Notes: generated by a model from the letters alone, not told the origin. Counted from the stretch's first letter, positions 1 through 8,701 are shown. The stretch is DNA of 64,000 nt from an uncultured Prevotellaceae bacterium (GCA_902761605.1 CACWLC010000006.1:1-64000); one strand, 5' to 3'. Made by a program: numbers and translations.

Positions 1-1074
1 GGCGTCTGATACCATGATTGTCACTGAGGATGCCTTTTTCTACCAACCCCTTGACTGCAGTCTGAACGCTGCTTGCCGTCTTCAAATTATACCTTGTCAT
101 AAAGTCCTGACTGGTAAGTGTCACCTGACTCGGAAATTCCGAGGCAATAGCCATCAATACAGTCTTCTGTTTTTCAGTAAGTGAGGCATAACGGTCTTCA
201 AATGTGAAGCGTTTGGAGTCAACCAGGTGATTCAGGATTTGCCCGTAAGCCTCTTCATCAACGCTGCCACCACGCTCGGCCATCGTGAAAGCCTCGTTCA
301 TCGAGAGCTGCAGATACCAGGTAATGCCTTGAAAGCATTTATAGAGTCGCTCCACCAATGCTGGGGAAACACTTTTGACAACTCTTGGCAGAACTTGACA
401 TAAACACCTTCTTCAATAGGTAGCAGTTGCATAAACACGACACTGTTGTAAAAAGGACGAGCAGGATCATTAAAGATGCCTTCTAACAGATGGCGCTCAC
501 TGCCGGCAAAGACGAACTGGGTCTTTTTCAAGTGCTGAATCTTTGTTCGCAAGAGTGCCTCAACGTTCTCATCCTCAAAACTTGCTACTTTCTGGAACTC
601 ATCGATTGCCACAATGCACACCGCATCGGAAGACTCGAGATAGCCGAGAATCTCGTCGAGTGTCACTTCGGGCTGCTGTATCTCACCAAGACCAAAGCCA
701 ACCTCCGGAAATCCTGTCACGGCATCGTAAGAGATTGTTGTTTTCAGTGAACGCACCGTCCGCAACAATCGCTCTGTCATAGACTGCTTTCTGGCTATCT
801 TCTTAAACACTTCGCTGGCCAGCAGATAGACCATCTCGCGCAGATTCCTACAAGTGTAAATGTCTATCAGGAAAGGCTCGTAGCCATCAGGCAGTCCATT
901 GGTAAACACATGCTCTATCAAGCCTGTCTTGCCCAGACGCCTCTCTGACATGATGGCAACATTACGTCCATTTACAATGTGGTGGACAAGCATTTCTGAT
1001 TCCTTCTCTCTATCGCAGAAATAGTCTTTGTCCACATACTTTCCTATCACAAAGGGATTACTTAACAACTTCAT
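1..1074 (-). pseudogene. AAA ATPase (archaeal-type P-loop family), frameshifted and cut by window edge
   Basis: The N-terminal part starts at the ATG at 1072-1074 (MKLLSNPFVIGKYV) and carries a Walker A-like SERRLGKTGLIEHV and a Walker B-like IVAIDEFQK, as in Bacteroidetes ATPases of the ATP_bind/AAA_14 type. This reading frame hits a stop at 298. The family continuation (LYKCFQGITWYLQLSMNEAF, then a C-terminal winged-helix-like region) is in the -1 frame and stays open to base 1. The shift lies near 355-385, where runs of A and C occur, so a one-base loss is the simplest cause. It could be a real inactivating mutation or a sequencing error. An upstream in-frame start at 1155 would add 27 residues with no family character. 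The role of these ATPases is unknown; many are thought to be lineage-specific accessory proteins. Confidence 0.8.
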
Positions 1075-1113
1075 TTCTTGGCAATTAAGACGATTATGCA
1101 AAAATACATAATG

Positions 1114-1144
1114 CAAAATTACATAATTCGTCTGAACTTTGCAA
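1114..1144 (-). promoter_or_regulatory. promoter of the AAA ATPase
   Basis: On the minus strand TTG (1142-1144) is followed after exactly 20 bp by TAATTTTG (1114-1121), the Bacteroidetes sigma-ABfr pattern. The 5' leader contains an ATTATG/CATAAT inverted repeat. Confidence 0.6.
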
Positions 1145-1229
1145 CATTCCCCCACTCTGAAGCATACTATTTAATTATTTTTCACTAAAAATCGGACTGA
1201 TGTATGGTCAGCCCATATTTCTTCTGTTA

Positions 1230-1340
1230 TCAGTTCGCCTTATAAGCTGCGATGCGCTTTGCCACGTTGTCCTGGAGGTTCTTGTAGAAGAACGAGTAGT
1301 CGTTTTCATGGAAGCTGGCCGGTCCGAAATAATCGGGCAT
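1230..1340 (-). pseudogene. orphan C-terminal gene fragment, 36 codons
   Basis: A short frame begins at an ATG at 1338-1340 and runs MPDYFGPASFHENDYSFFYK, then a charged helix-like end, before TGA. The same frame continues upstream without a stop into the end of the permease gene, so the ATG may not be a true start. Composition is protein-like but the piece is too small for a domain, and I do not recognise the family. It looks like the tail of a larger gene whose body was lost. It could instead be a small real gene. Confidence 0.35.
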
Positions 1341-1413
1341 ATCGGTTACGGGACCGTCCCTGCGATTCCCACAAAAGGACTTTTTTTCGTGTTTTCCTAT
1401 GCCATTCGTAGGG

Positions 1414-3183
1414 TTAAAAACCGTAAATGAAACTGATGATGATGATGGCGGTAGTCAAATAGGCCAGTTTCACCGGGAGACCGATGCGCAGGTAATCCGT
1501 TGCGCGATAACCTCCCGGGCCGTACACCAGCAGATTGAGGGGTGTGCTGATAGGAGTCAGGAAGGCAGCATTCACCGCCAATAAAAGAGCGATGGCAAAC
1601 GGAAGAGGGTTGCACCCTATGACCACAGTGGCATCATAGACAATAGGAAACATCAGTGAGATGGCTGCCGAATTGGATACGAACTCTGTAACGACCGTAG
1701 CCATCAGACAAAGCGCGACCATCACCAGGAGGGGATGACTGCCGCAAAGGTCAAGGACTCCTGCCGCCATCTGACCGGCCAAGCCCGTCTTCTGGAGGGC
1801 CGTACCCATGGCAAGGCCTCCTCCCAGCGATATCAGGATGTTCCAATTGATGGCGTTCATGGCCTGCGATGGTGAGCAGCAGCCAAACACCAGCATCGCG
1901 CCGGCGGCGATGAAAGCACTCTGCAGCAGCGACAAGACGCCAGTGGTAGCCAGCAATACCATACCGATCATAATGGCCGTCGAGACGAGCGGTTTCAGAC
2001 CTGTCACGGGAATCTCGGGAGAATCAAAGAACTGCAACTGTGACTTCAGTGCATCTGTATTGATCTTCTTGCGAGGCTGATGGGCGAAGAGCAGCAAGTC
2101 GCCGGCATGCAGGACAATCTCGCGTGGCGACTGGCAGATGCGCTCACCCTTACGCGATACGGCCACCAGCGTCATGCCGTGATCCTGCTCGAAACTGGTT
2201 TCACACAGACGCTTTTCTATCAGGCTGCTGCCGAAACAGATGTATGCTGTCCGGAGACACCGTTTAGCACTTGTTCCATAGACGCTGAACACGGAATGGT
2301 CGGGACTGACGAATCCCATCTCCTTAGCCAGTTCCAGCAACTCATCTATCTTGCCTGAAAAGATCAGCCGGTCACCGCCTAACAGGGGCTCGTCGTCGCG
2401 CACTGGCAATACCTGCCGCTCGTCGTCGAAGTGAATCACTTCCACGAGGCTACCGGCATGCACACGGTTCAGGCCCAGTTCACCGATGGTTTCACCTATG
2501 TGGCGATTGTTAGAAGTGACAAGCATTTCCAGAGTGTAGTCGCCGGTATTGTCAAAAGCAGACTCCGGGGTGCTGATGTCCGGCAACAGTCTGCGAAAAA
2601 CGATGAGTACCAACGTAGCAGCTACAAAACAGACCACAGCGGGAAGCGTCGATGCAAAAATGCTCAATGACTGACCGGTTTGTTGCTCGTACATGCCGCA
2701 GAGCAACAAGGCCGTCGGTGTGGCGATAGCGGCCACAGGTCCACCCATCCCGCCAGCATAACTCAAGGGAATGAGAAGCTTGGAGGACCGGATGCCCAAC
2801 TTCCTTGACCAAAGCTTGACGACACCTACACAAAGGGCAACGACGGAAGTATTGTTCACGAAGGTACTCAACAGGGCCACAGGCACCATCAGGTGCAGCA
2901 GGGGTCGGACCTCTCCCCTTGGCTGACCGAACACGTGTTTCGTCATCCACAGAAGTACCCCTGTGTAAGAGAGCCCTGCGACAATGACGAACATAACCCC
3001 CACGATCAACACCGACGAGTTGACGAATCCGGAAAAGGCCTCGGTAGTGTCCAGCACCCCCGTCACGAACAAAATGCCGACGGCACCCAGAAAGACCACG
3101 TCGGTCCTGATCCGAGTGAACAGGAGCGCAGCCATCAACGCTACGATCGTCACAAGAGTGATCCAGGCATCAAGGTCAATCAT
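1414..3183 (-). CDS. SLC13-family permease with two RCK_C (TrkA_C) domains
   Basis: A 589-residue inner-membrane permease of the ArsB/NhaD/SLC13 superfamily. Two blocks of hydrophobic helices (about residues 5-215 and 400-589) enclose two soluble RCK_C-type domains (about 215-385), the usual layout of bacterial SLC13 carriers of sulfate, di/tricarboxylates or other anions. The motifs FVNNTSVVALCVGVV and FVSNSAAISLMFPIV are the paired SNT-like substrate signatures. I start at the ATG at 3181-3183 (MIDLDAW); an in-frame TTG at 3201 is less likely. It lies downstream of the metY operon but behind a separate promoter and a terminator. A sulfate or thiosulfate substrate is tempting given the neighbours, but nothing in the sequence fixes it. 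Confidence 0.85.
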   Translation of the reverse strand: MIDLDAWITLVTIVALMAALLFTRIRTDVVFLGAVGILFVTGVLDTTEAFSGFVNSSVLIVGVMFVIVAGLSYTGVLLWMTKHVFGQPRGEVRPLLHLMVPVALLSTFVNNTSVVALCVGVVKLWSRKLGIRSSKLLIPLSYAGGMGGPVAAIATPTALLLCGMYEQQTGQSLSIFASTLPAVVCFVAATLVLIVFRRLLPDISTPESAFDNTGDYTLEMLVTSNNRHIGETIGELGLNRVHAGSLVEVIHFDDERQVLPVRDDEPLLGGDRLIFSGKIDELLELAKEMGFVSPDHSVFSVYGTSAKRCLRTAYICFGSSLIEKRLCETSFEQDHGMTLVAVSRKGERICQSPREIVLHAGDLLLFAHQPRKKINTDALKSQLQFFDSPEIPVTGLKPLVSTAIMIGMVLLATTGVLSLLQSAFIAAGAMLVFGCCSPSQAMNAINWNILISLGGGLAMGTALQKTGLAGQMAAGVLDLCGSHPLLVMVALCLMATVVTEFVSNSAAISLMFPIVYDATVVIGCNPLPFAIALLLAVNAAFLTPISTPLNLLVYGPGGYRATDYLRIGLPVKLAYLTTAIIIISFIYGF

Positions 3184-3201
3184 GCTTATGATATTGAACA
3201 A

Positions 3202-3315
3202 CTAACATGGTGAGGTCAATGCGACCACACACAAGGCTACGATGATCGTCGTGAAGAATGTGACAATCATGATCCGCCGCGACAGCAGCTTGGAAAAGGA
3301 CCAGAACTTTTTCAC
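3202..3315 (-). pseudogene. N-terminal membrane-anchor fragment
   Basis: From a GTG at 3313-3315 the frame reads VKKFWSFSKLLSRRIMIVTF followed by a hydrophobic segment, then stops at TAG (3202-3204). Basic residues followed by one transmembrane helix resemble the start of a membrane sensor such as a HAMP/SpoIIE-type phosphatase, but only 37 codons remain. It directly follows the promoter at 3345-3376 and precedes the SLC13 gene by 18 bp, so it may now act only as a leader for that gene. Confidence 0.4.
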
Positions 3316-3344
3316 CTTTTAATTCTTTAACTAAAGTTTCGTGG

Positions 3345-3376
3345 CAAAGATAAACAAAATTATCGGATTGAACAAA
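3345..3376 (-). promoter_or_regulatory. promoter for the anchor fragment and SLC13 permease
   Basis: On the minus strand TTTG (3373-3376) is followed after 20 bp by TATCTTTG (3345-3352). Confidence 0.6.
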
Positions 3377-3406
3377 AAGAATACCGATATTTTTGTATCT
3401 ATACAT

Positions 3407-3433
3407 AAAAAAAGGCCACCGAAGTGACCTTTT
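3407..3433 (-). terminator. rho-independent terminator of the sulfur operon
   Basis: Read leftward, GGTCAC-TTCG-GTGGCC forms a six-pair stem with a stable C(UUCG)G loop and is followed by seven U. It lies just past the metY stop codon. T residues on the other strand could make it bidirectional. Confidence 0.75.
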
Positions 3434-3455
3434 TCTTATTGTTTTTACTTGATGT

Positions 3456-4688
3456 TCATTTCACCGCCTGCTTAATATCTTCTAGCAGATCTTCTCTGGC
3501 TTCAAGGCCGATGCTGAGACGAACAGTGGTGTCGGGTACGGACATCTCGGCACATTGCTCTGGGGTGAAGAGACCAAAGATAGTCGAGGCGGGATGGATA
3601 GCCAGCGACTTGCGGTCGAAGAGGTTCGTGGCGCGACGAATGATCTGCAGTTTGTCGATGAACGCCCAGGCGGCTTCTTTTGATTCGAGGTCGATGGTGA
3701 AGACGGCACCTGGCAACGGGCCGAATTGCGTCTTCGACAATTCATAGAAAGGATTACCCTCCAAGCCTGTATAGTTCACACGTTTGATTTCGGGTAGCGC
3801 TTGACATTGTTTGGCAAGCCATAGTGTGGTCTCTGCTTGGCGATGGAAACGGATGTCGAGTGTGTCAAGTCCGAGCGTCTCCATATAGGCCACCTGCGGT
3901 GTCATCAGCGAACCGAGATTCGTCACTAATTCTGTCTTTACACGCGCCGTAAATGCCAGTTTCTTTCCTACTTTCTTTGTTCGGCTCTGCAAGGCTGGGG
4001 AGGGCGATTGCGACCAGTCGAACCGTCCGTAATCGATGAGCAGACCGCCGAGACCTGTGCCACCGCCAGAGATATACTTTGTGCTGGACACCACCTCGAT
4101 ATCCACACCGAAATCGCCGGCATGGAAGGCAGGGAACGGCACGATGGTCGTGTCGGCTATCAGGGGCACACCCTTGGAATGGGCAATCTCTGAGAGCTTT
4201 TTGATGTCAGCCACGAATAACTGCGGATTGGTGATAATCTCGAAGAACAGCGCGGCAGTCTTGTCGTCAATCTGTGCCTCTACCTCCTCAGGTTTCGTAA
4301 AGTCGACGAAGCGTGGCTCCACACCGAAACTGCCCAACGTATCGCGGATCAGCGAGACGCTATTGCCAAACAAGTGTTTCGAGGCTACGATGTTCAGACC
4401 TGCGCCACTTACTGCCGTCAGGGCATAGTGGATAGCCGCCATACCCGTGTTCAGCGCCGTCACGCTCTGAGCGCCTGTGATCTGCCTAACGCGCTCCTCC
4501 AGATAGGTTGTCGTGGGGTTGGCGATGCGGGCGTACGACGGGTCCATCGAGCGACCGCAGAAGGCATCGTTCATCGCCTTGGCCGAGGGGAACTCGAATG
4601 CCGCTGTCAGATACACCGGCATCGAGAGGGCCCCATAGGCGTCAGGCTTCTGATACTTTGTGGTTAATACTTTCGTTTCGTATTGCAC
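3456..4688 (-). CDS. metY: O-acetylhomoserine sulfhydrylase-like PLP enzyme (MetY)
   Basis: A 410-residue Cys/Met-metabolism PLP enzyme. The PLP lysine is K204 in SSTKYISGGG, and YARIANPTT and the TGMAAIHYAL stretch are typical. MetY enzymes replace the acetyl group of O-acetylhomoserine with sulfide, or with sulfur from a thiocarboxylated carrier, to make homocysteine. The start is a GTG; the next ATG is at residue 23 and would lose conserved sequence. It is the last gene of a leftward operon with a cysteine desulfurase (37 bp upstream), an encapsulin, TusA-like and DsrE-like proteins. Across the divergent promoter are a ThiS-like carrier, its E1 and a JAMM protease. That company matches the Wolinella pathway in which MetY uses HcyS-thiocarboxylate. 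Cystathionine gamma-synthase or a lyase are alternatives within the same fold, but context favours MetY. Confidence 0.87.
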   Translation of the reverse strand: MQYETKVLTTKYQKPDAYGALSMPVYLTAAFEFPSAKAMNDAFCGRSMDPSYARIANPTTTYLEERVRQITGAQSVTALNTGMAAIHYALTAVSGAGLNIVASKHLFGNSVSLIRDTLGSFGVEPRFVDFTKPEEVEAQIDDKTAALFFEIITNPQLFVADIKKLSEIAHSKGVPLIADTTIVPFPAFHAGDFGVDIEVVSSTKYISGGGTGLGGLLIDYGRFDWSQSPSPALQSRTKKVGKKLAFTARVKTELVTNLGSLMTPQVAYMETLGLDTLDIRFHRQAETTLWLAKQCQALPEIKRVNYTGLEGNPFYELSKTQFGPLPGAVFTIDLESKEAAWAFIDKLQIIRRATNLFDRKSLAIHPASTIFGLFTPEQCAEMSVPDTTVRLSIGLEAREDLLEDIKQAVK

Positions 4689-4725
4689 GGTTTTTTATTT
4701 GACTATTTGACCATTTACAATTTGA

Positions 4726-6342
4726 CTATTTGCTTCGCTGGCCCACAATCTTGCGGACGGCGATGACGAGCTTATCCACATCCTCGCGGGTGTTGTAGAG
4801 GGCGAAGGTGGGACGGACGCTCATCTCGTAGCCGAGAGCTCGGAGGGCGGGCTGAGCGCAGTGGTGACCAGCACGCACTGCGATGCCCTCCTTATCTAAT
4901 AACGTACCAGTTTCGGGAACGGGAATGCCGTCGAGTACGAAGCTCACCACCGACACGCGGTTCTTGGGATTGCCGATGAGCGTGAGGCCCTTGATCTGAG
5001 CCAGTTGCTCGCGGGCATATTCCGTCAGTTTGTGCTCATGTGCCTCGATGTTGCGGATGCCGAGATGGCTCACGTAGTCGAGGGCGGCACCGAGTCCGAT
5101 GGCGTCGGCCACGTTGGGCGTACCAGCCTCAAAGCGAGCAGGCGGCACATTGTACTCCGTGCGTTCGATGGTCACATCCTTGATCATGTTGCCACCACCC
5201 TGCCAGGGCTGCATCTTGTCGAGCAGGTCCTTACGACCATAGACCACACCGATGCCGTTGGGACCATAGATCTTGTGGCCTGAGAAGACGAAGAAGTCGG
5301 CACCCAGCTGTTGCACATCGACAGGTGTGTGGGCGATAGACTGTGCACCGTCGATGAGCACGGGGATGTTGTGCCCGTGGGCGATGTCGATGATACGCTT
5401 CACATCGTTGATGGTACCGAAAGTGTTGTTCACATGACCCACGCTGACGAAGCGCGTGCGAGGCGTGATGAGTCGCTCGAACTCGCTCAGGATGAGGTCG
5501 CCGTTCTTATCCGTAGGGATGGCCTTCAGCGTAGCACCTCTTTCGTGGGCCACCTGCTGCCAGGGTACGATATTGGCGTGATGGTCGAGTTCGCTGACGA
5601 TGACCTCGTCGCCCGGCGTCAGGAACTGCCGTCCGTAGGTTTGCGCCACGAGGTTGATACCCTCGGTGGTGCCACGCACGAAGATAATCTCCTCGCTGGT
5701 AGCGGCGTTGATGAAGCGCTGCACCTTTTCACGGGCCTCTTCGTAGGCATCCGTAGCGCGGGCAGCCAACGTGTGGGCACCGCGGTGGATGTTGCTATTA
5801 TAGTTTTTATAATAGTCGCTGATCTTGTCGATGACCTGAATCGGCTTCTGCGTGGTGGCACCGTTGTCGAGCCATACGAGGTCGTGGCCGTTCACCTTCT
5901 GATGGAGCACGGGGAAATCCTTCTTGATCTCCTCCGAGTTCAGCGTATCGACCTCCTCGTAGTGTAGGCTGCGAAGCTTCTCGGTCTCAGGAATGCCGAT
6001 GCCAAAGCCATTATCCTGAGGCACCGCCTTCACCGCACCGCGCGAATCGTCAGGATCGCCGAAGTACGGTAGGTCGGCATAGCCGCTTCCGCCACCCAGC
6101 AGTTGCTTGAAGCCCGCCTCCAGCTCCGTGAGGTTCAGGGATGAGTCAGGCAGCACACTCTGACGAGCCTCCCTGGCCTCCTCGGGGCAGTATTTGCCCA
6201 CTTGGGCGAAATCCTTCACGCTCGACCATTCAAGCTCACTTGATGGTTCTCGCTCAATCAGGATTTTTTGGGCGACCTCTCGAAGCAACGCGAAACCTGG
6301 GTCTTCAATGCCGTAGCCGTTAATATTCTGGATATCTACCAT
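4726..6342 (-). CDS. SufS-type cysteine desulfurase with N-terminal extension, probable encapsulin cargo
   Basis: A 538-residue PLP enzyme. Residues from about 142 form a complete group II (SufS/CsdA-like) desulfurase: SELDHHANIVPWQ (250-262), PLP lysine K357 in SGHKIYGPNGIG, and catalytic C495 in RAGHHCAQPALR. It removes sulfur from cysteine, leaving alanine and an enzyme persulfide. SufS is normally about 405 residues. The first ~140 residues are an added Gly/Pro/Asp-rich, probably disordered segment, as in the desulfurases packaged by family 2 encapsulins, where the N-terminal extension targets the enzyme to the shell. The start codon overlaps the stop of the encapsulin gene by one base (TAATG), so translation is probably coupled. 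Expected acceptors are the TusA-like and DsrE-like proteins of the same operon, though how sulfur leaves the shell is unknown. Confidence 0.92.
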   Translation of the reverse strand: MVDIQNINGYGIEDPGFALLREVAQKILIEREPSSELEWSSVKDFAQVGKYCPEEAREARQSVLPDSSLNLTELEAGFKQLLGGGSGYADLPYFGDPDDSRGAVKAVPQDNGFGIGIPETEKLRSLHYEEVDTLNSEEIKKDFPVLHQKVNGHDLVWLDNGATTQKPIQVIDKISDYYKNYNSNIHRGAHTLAARATDAYEEAREKVQRFINAATSEEIIFVRGTTEGINLVAQTYGRQFLTPGDEVIVSELDHHANIVPWQQVAHERGATLKAIPTDKNGDLILSEFERLITPRTRFVSVGHVNNTFGTINDVKRIIDIAHGHNIPVLIDGAQSIAHTPVDVQQLGADFFVFSGHKIYGPNGIGVVYGRKDLLDKMQPWQGGGNMIKDVTIERTEYNVPPARFEAGTPNVADAIGLGAALDYVSHLGIRNIEAHEHKLTEYAREQLAQIKGLTLIGNPKNRVSVVSFVLDGIPVPETGTLLDKEGIAVRAGHHCAQPALRALGYEMSVRPTFALYNTREDVDKLVIAVRKIVGQRSK

Positions 6343-7781
6343 TATTTCTCTACTTTATTTCGATGCTGATAATCGTGATAGTAGCCTACCTCCACGTTCT
6401 CGAGGACGGCGATGGCGTCGTCGGTGAGGGCGGCCAATGAGAAGTATTTCGTGAGCAGGTAAGAGGCCACACCGAACTTGTCGAGACCCATCAGACGGGC
6501 ACTCAGACTTGGTGCAATCTCACCGGGGATGCCGCTCTGGTGCAGACCGATCACGCCCTGGTTCTGCTCGCCGGTACGCACGAGGATAATCTTCGTGGTA
6601 CCTACGCCGCGACCTGTCAGATACTGACCTTCTACCTCAACCTTGTCTGAAGGAATCAGGGGCACACCGCGCCACAGGATGACCTTTGTGCCGAAGAGAT
6701 CAGTGGTTACAGGGGGCACACCACGCCATGTGCACTCGCGTTCGAAGGCGGCGATAGCACGCGGATGGGCCACGAAGAAGGCGGGCTCCTTCCAAACGAG
6801 GCTCAGCAGTTCGTCGAGGTCGTCAGGTGTTGGTGCACCATAGCGTGTGGTGATGCGATAGGCGGGATTGGCTGCAGCCAGCAAACCGAACTGCTTGTTG
6901 TTGATGAGTTCCCACTCCTGACGCTCCTTGATGCTCTCAATCGACAGGCGCAACTGCTCTTCCAACTGGTTGTAGGGGTTGTTGTAGAGGTCGCTCACGC
7001 GGGTATGCACACGAACAACGGTCTGCAGCGTGTTCAGCGAGTACTCCGTGGGATTCTCCTCGTAGTCGATATATGTCTCGGGAATGATGTTATCCTCCTC
7101 ATGACCGCTTACCAAGTCGATGTGCTTCTCGCCGTTATCGTTGACAGATGCCTTCAGGCGCAGTTGTTTATCGACAGCCTTGTTGAACGTCTCGCGGAAG
7201 TCGGGCACCTCCTTGATAAACTTGATCAGTTCCTTCAGCTTCAGGCCAAGGAACACGGTAGGTGTGATGGCGCGAACGCTGACGGTCGATTCCTGCTCGT
7301 CCAGCAGATCAGCCTCGCCGAAATACTCGCCGTCGCCCAAGAGCGCAATCCGCAAGTCCTCGCCGTGAGGCCCCTTGCTGATGACCTCAGCCTGACCGCT
7401 GGCCACGATGAAGAAGCGCTGCTTGTCCTTACCTTCCTCCACGAACAGTTTATCAACATCCACCTCCTTCGTCTCGAACGAGCTCACCAGACGGTTCAGG
7501 ATCTCGTCGTCGAACTCCGAGAACAGCGGGATGGCCTTCAGGTTCTTCGCCGTAAACGAGGGCACGCCGTCCACATACTGGATGGGTAGGCGGTCGTTCT
7601 TGCGGAGCTCTACTTTCGTGCGGTTCACGCGGAATGTGCCGCCTGAAACCTGTACCCAGGGGAGCAACTTCAGGAGTAATCTCGGGGTGATCGAGCCCAT
7701 CTGTGGGGCGGTCTTGGTGGTGGTCGCCAGCCTTCTGGCGGTAGCAGTGGTCACACTGCGCTGAAGATTAGAATCTGCCAT
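6342..7781 (-). CDS. family 2 encapsulin shell protein with cNMP-binding domain
   Basis: A 479-residue protein matching SrpI-like family 2 encapsulins, HK97-fold proteins that self-assemble into a protein nanocompartment. The order is an N-terminal arm (1-80), a cyclic-nucleotide-binding-like domain (about 80-200, with FIVASGQAEVIS and YFGEADLL), then the shell domain (about 225-479). In the phosphate cassette, residues 164-166 are EST where cNMP-binding proteins have a conserved Arg, so nucleotide binding may be lost. Presence of this domain is the family 2B layout, whereas desulfurase cargo is best known with 2A shells. The next gene, overlapping by one base, is the probable cargo desulfurase; the TusA-like gene lies 8 bp upstream. 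No phage structural genes are nearby, so a prophage capsid is excluded. Confidence 0.9.
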   Translation of the reverse strand: MADSNLQRSVTTATARRLATTTKTAPQMGSITPRLLLKLLPWVQVSGGTFRVNRTKVELRKNDRLPIQYVDGVPSFTAKNLKAIPLFSEFDDEILNRLVSSFETKEVDVDKLFVEEGKDKQRFFIVASGQAEVISKGPHGEDLRIALLGDGEYFGEADLLDEQESTVSVRAITPTVFLGLKLKELIKFIKEVPDFRETFNKAVDKQLRLKASVNDNGEKHIDLVSGHEEDNIIPETYIDYEENPTEYSLNTLQTVVRVHTRVSDLYNNPYNQLEEQLRLSIESIKERQEWELINNKQFGLLAAANPAYRITTRYGAPTPDDLDELLSLVWKEPAFFVAHPRAIAAFERECTWRGVPPVTTDLFGTKVILWRGVPLIPSDKVEVEGQYLTGRGVGTTKIILVRTGEQNQGVIGLHQSGIPGEIAPSLSARLMGLDKFGVASYLLTKYFSLAALTDDAIAVLENVEVGYYHDYQHRNKVEK

Positions 7782-7789
7782 AACTTTAC

Positions 7790-8014
7790 TTATTTTTTAA
7801 TTGTTACTTTATGTGTGGTTCCTTCTACGTGTTCTACGGAGAGAACGTTAAATCCCTGTTCCTTCGCATTGCGGGGAACATTGTCGAGGGGTTCGCCCTC
7901 GGCGAGGAGTACTTCCAGGATGTCGCCCTCACTGAGCTTCGAGAGCTCAATCTTCGTTTTCACGAAAGTCATTGGGCAATGCTCTTTCGTAATGTCTAAA
8001 ACTTTTGTTGCCAT
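7790..8014 (-). CDS. TusA/SirA-family sulfur carrier protein
   Basis: A 74-residue protein with the TusA signature: acidic-basic N-terminus, then C13-P14 in EHCPMTFVKTK, and a short alpha/beta sandwich ending VTIKK. TusA-like proteins accept persulfide sulfur on this cysteine and pass it on. It sits 8 bp upstream of the encapsulin gene and 44 bp downstream of the DsrE-like gene in one leftward operon. It is probably the soluble relay between the desulfurase and the ThiS-like carrier; an FeS or tRNA thiolation role cannot be excluded. Confidence 0.88.
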   Translation of the reverse strand: MATKVLDITKEHCPMTFVKTKIELSKLSEGDILEVLLAEGEPLDNVPRNAKEQGFNVLSVEHVEGTTHKVTIKK

Positions 8015-8058
8015 AATGTTGTCGGTTTAATTATCAATTATCAATTGTCCATTATCCA

Positions 8059-8538
8059 TTAGATAAACAAGGTTTGTCCACCATCCGAGAGGTTCAGGAA
8101 TGACGCCACGCCGAGCACATCCTTCACCTCGGGAATGAAGTCCTCTTTTTTCAAACCCAGCACGTGCATCGCCATCTCGCAGGCGTACAGATTAATACCT
8201 AATGCCTTGGCGGCCTCAACAAGTTCCTCGAGGGTTGCTACGTTGTTCTTACGCATCAGATAACGGAAGATCTTGGGACCTGCACCGAGGAAGTTGAAGC
8301 GCGAGGTTGGCGTCACCTTCAGGCCGCCCATCATGAATCCGAAGATCTTGGTGAGCCAGTTACCGCCTGTGAAACTCCTGCCTTGCTTTTTCTTGATGGC
8401 ATCGAGTCCCCAGAACGTGAAGAAGATGTTCACCTCATACCCTACTGCTGCCGCGCCCGTACCTAATGTAAATACAGCGGTCAGTTTGTCGAAATCGCCA
8501 CTGAAGGCGATGATGCTCAGTTTCTTTGTTTCTGCCAT
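8059..8538 (-). CDS. DsrE/DsrF-like (DsrE2-type) sulfur-relay protein
   Basis: A 159-residue protein of the DsrE2/peroxiredoxin-like group. KLSIIAFSGDFDKLTAVFTL at the N-terminus and C120 in LYACEMAMHVLG are typical; C120 is the candidate persulfide cysteine. The middle (about 55-75) is hydrophobic, suggesting membrane or surface contact. It is the first gene of the leftward sulfur operon, behind the promoter at 8648-8678, and its ATG follows the sequence TTAAACCGACAAAATTATG that also precedes the divergent carrier gene. DsrE2 often pairs with TusA in sulfur transfer, as here. Confidence 0.87.
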   Translation of the reverse strand: MAETKKLSIIAFSGDFDKLTAVFTLGTGAAAVGYEVNIFFTFWGLDAIKKKQGRSFTGGNWLTKIFGFMMGGLKVTPTSRFNFLGAGPKIFRYLMRKNNVATLEELVEAAKALGINLYACEMAMHVLGLKKEDFIPEVKDVLGVASFLNLSDGGQTLFI

Positions 8539-8647
8539 AATTTTGTCGGTTTAAATATCGGTGATAAAGTCGGTGCAAACCGAGCGCAGAGAGCTCGCTC
8601 TTTGCCGAGGTGCAGCCCGACTTCGCAGTCGTGATCAAATCACGCTG

Positions 8648-8678
8648 CAAAGGTACGGGGTTTTCGGCACCCTCACAA
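8648..8678 (-). promoter_or_regulatory. promoter of the leftward sulfur operon
   Basis: On the minus strand GATTG (TTG at 8676-8678) and TACCTTTG (8648-8655) are 20 bp apart. The TTG lies 23 bp from the shared operator at 8702-8717. Confidence 0.72.
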
Positions 8679-8701
8679 TCGCCTATTTGTGGCATTTTGA
8701 C

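Noticed and set aside
5311-5967. 218-codon open frame on the plus strand inside the desulfurase gene
   Set aside because: It is the complement of a gene with complete PLP-enzyme motifs; its own translation shows no domain and no promoter precedes it.
6765-7589. 274-codon plus-strand frame opposite the encapsulin
   Set aside because: Shadow of high-GC codons of the encapsulin gene; Leu/Val/Gln-rich with no motif.
6342-7781. Prophage capsid
   Set aside because: HK97-like fold but no terminase, portal, protease or tail genes nearby; cargo enzyme and cNMP-like domain fit an encapsulin.
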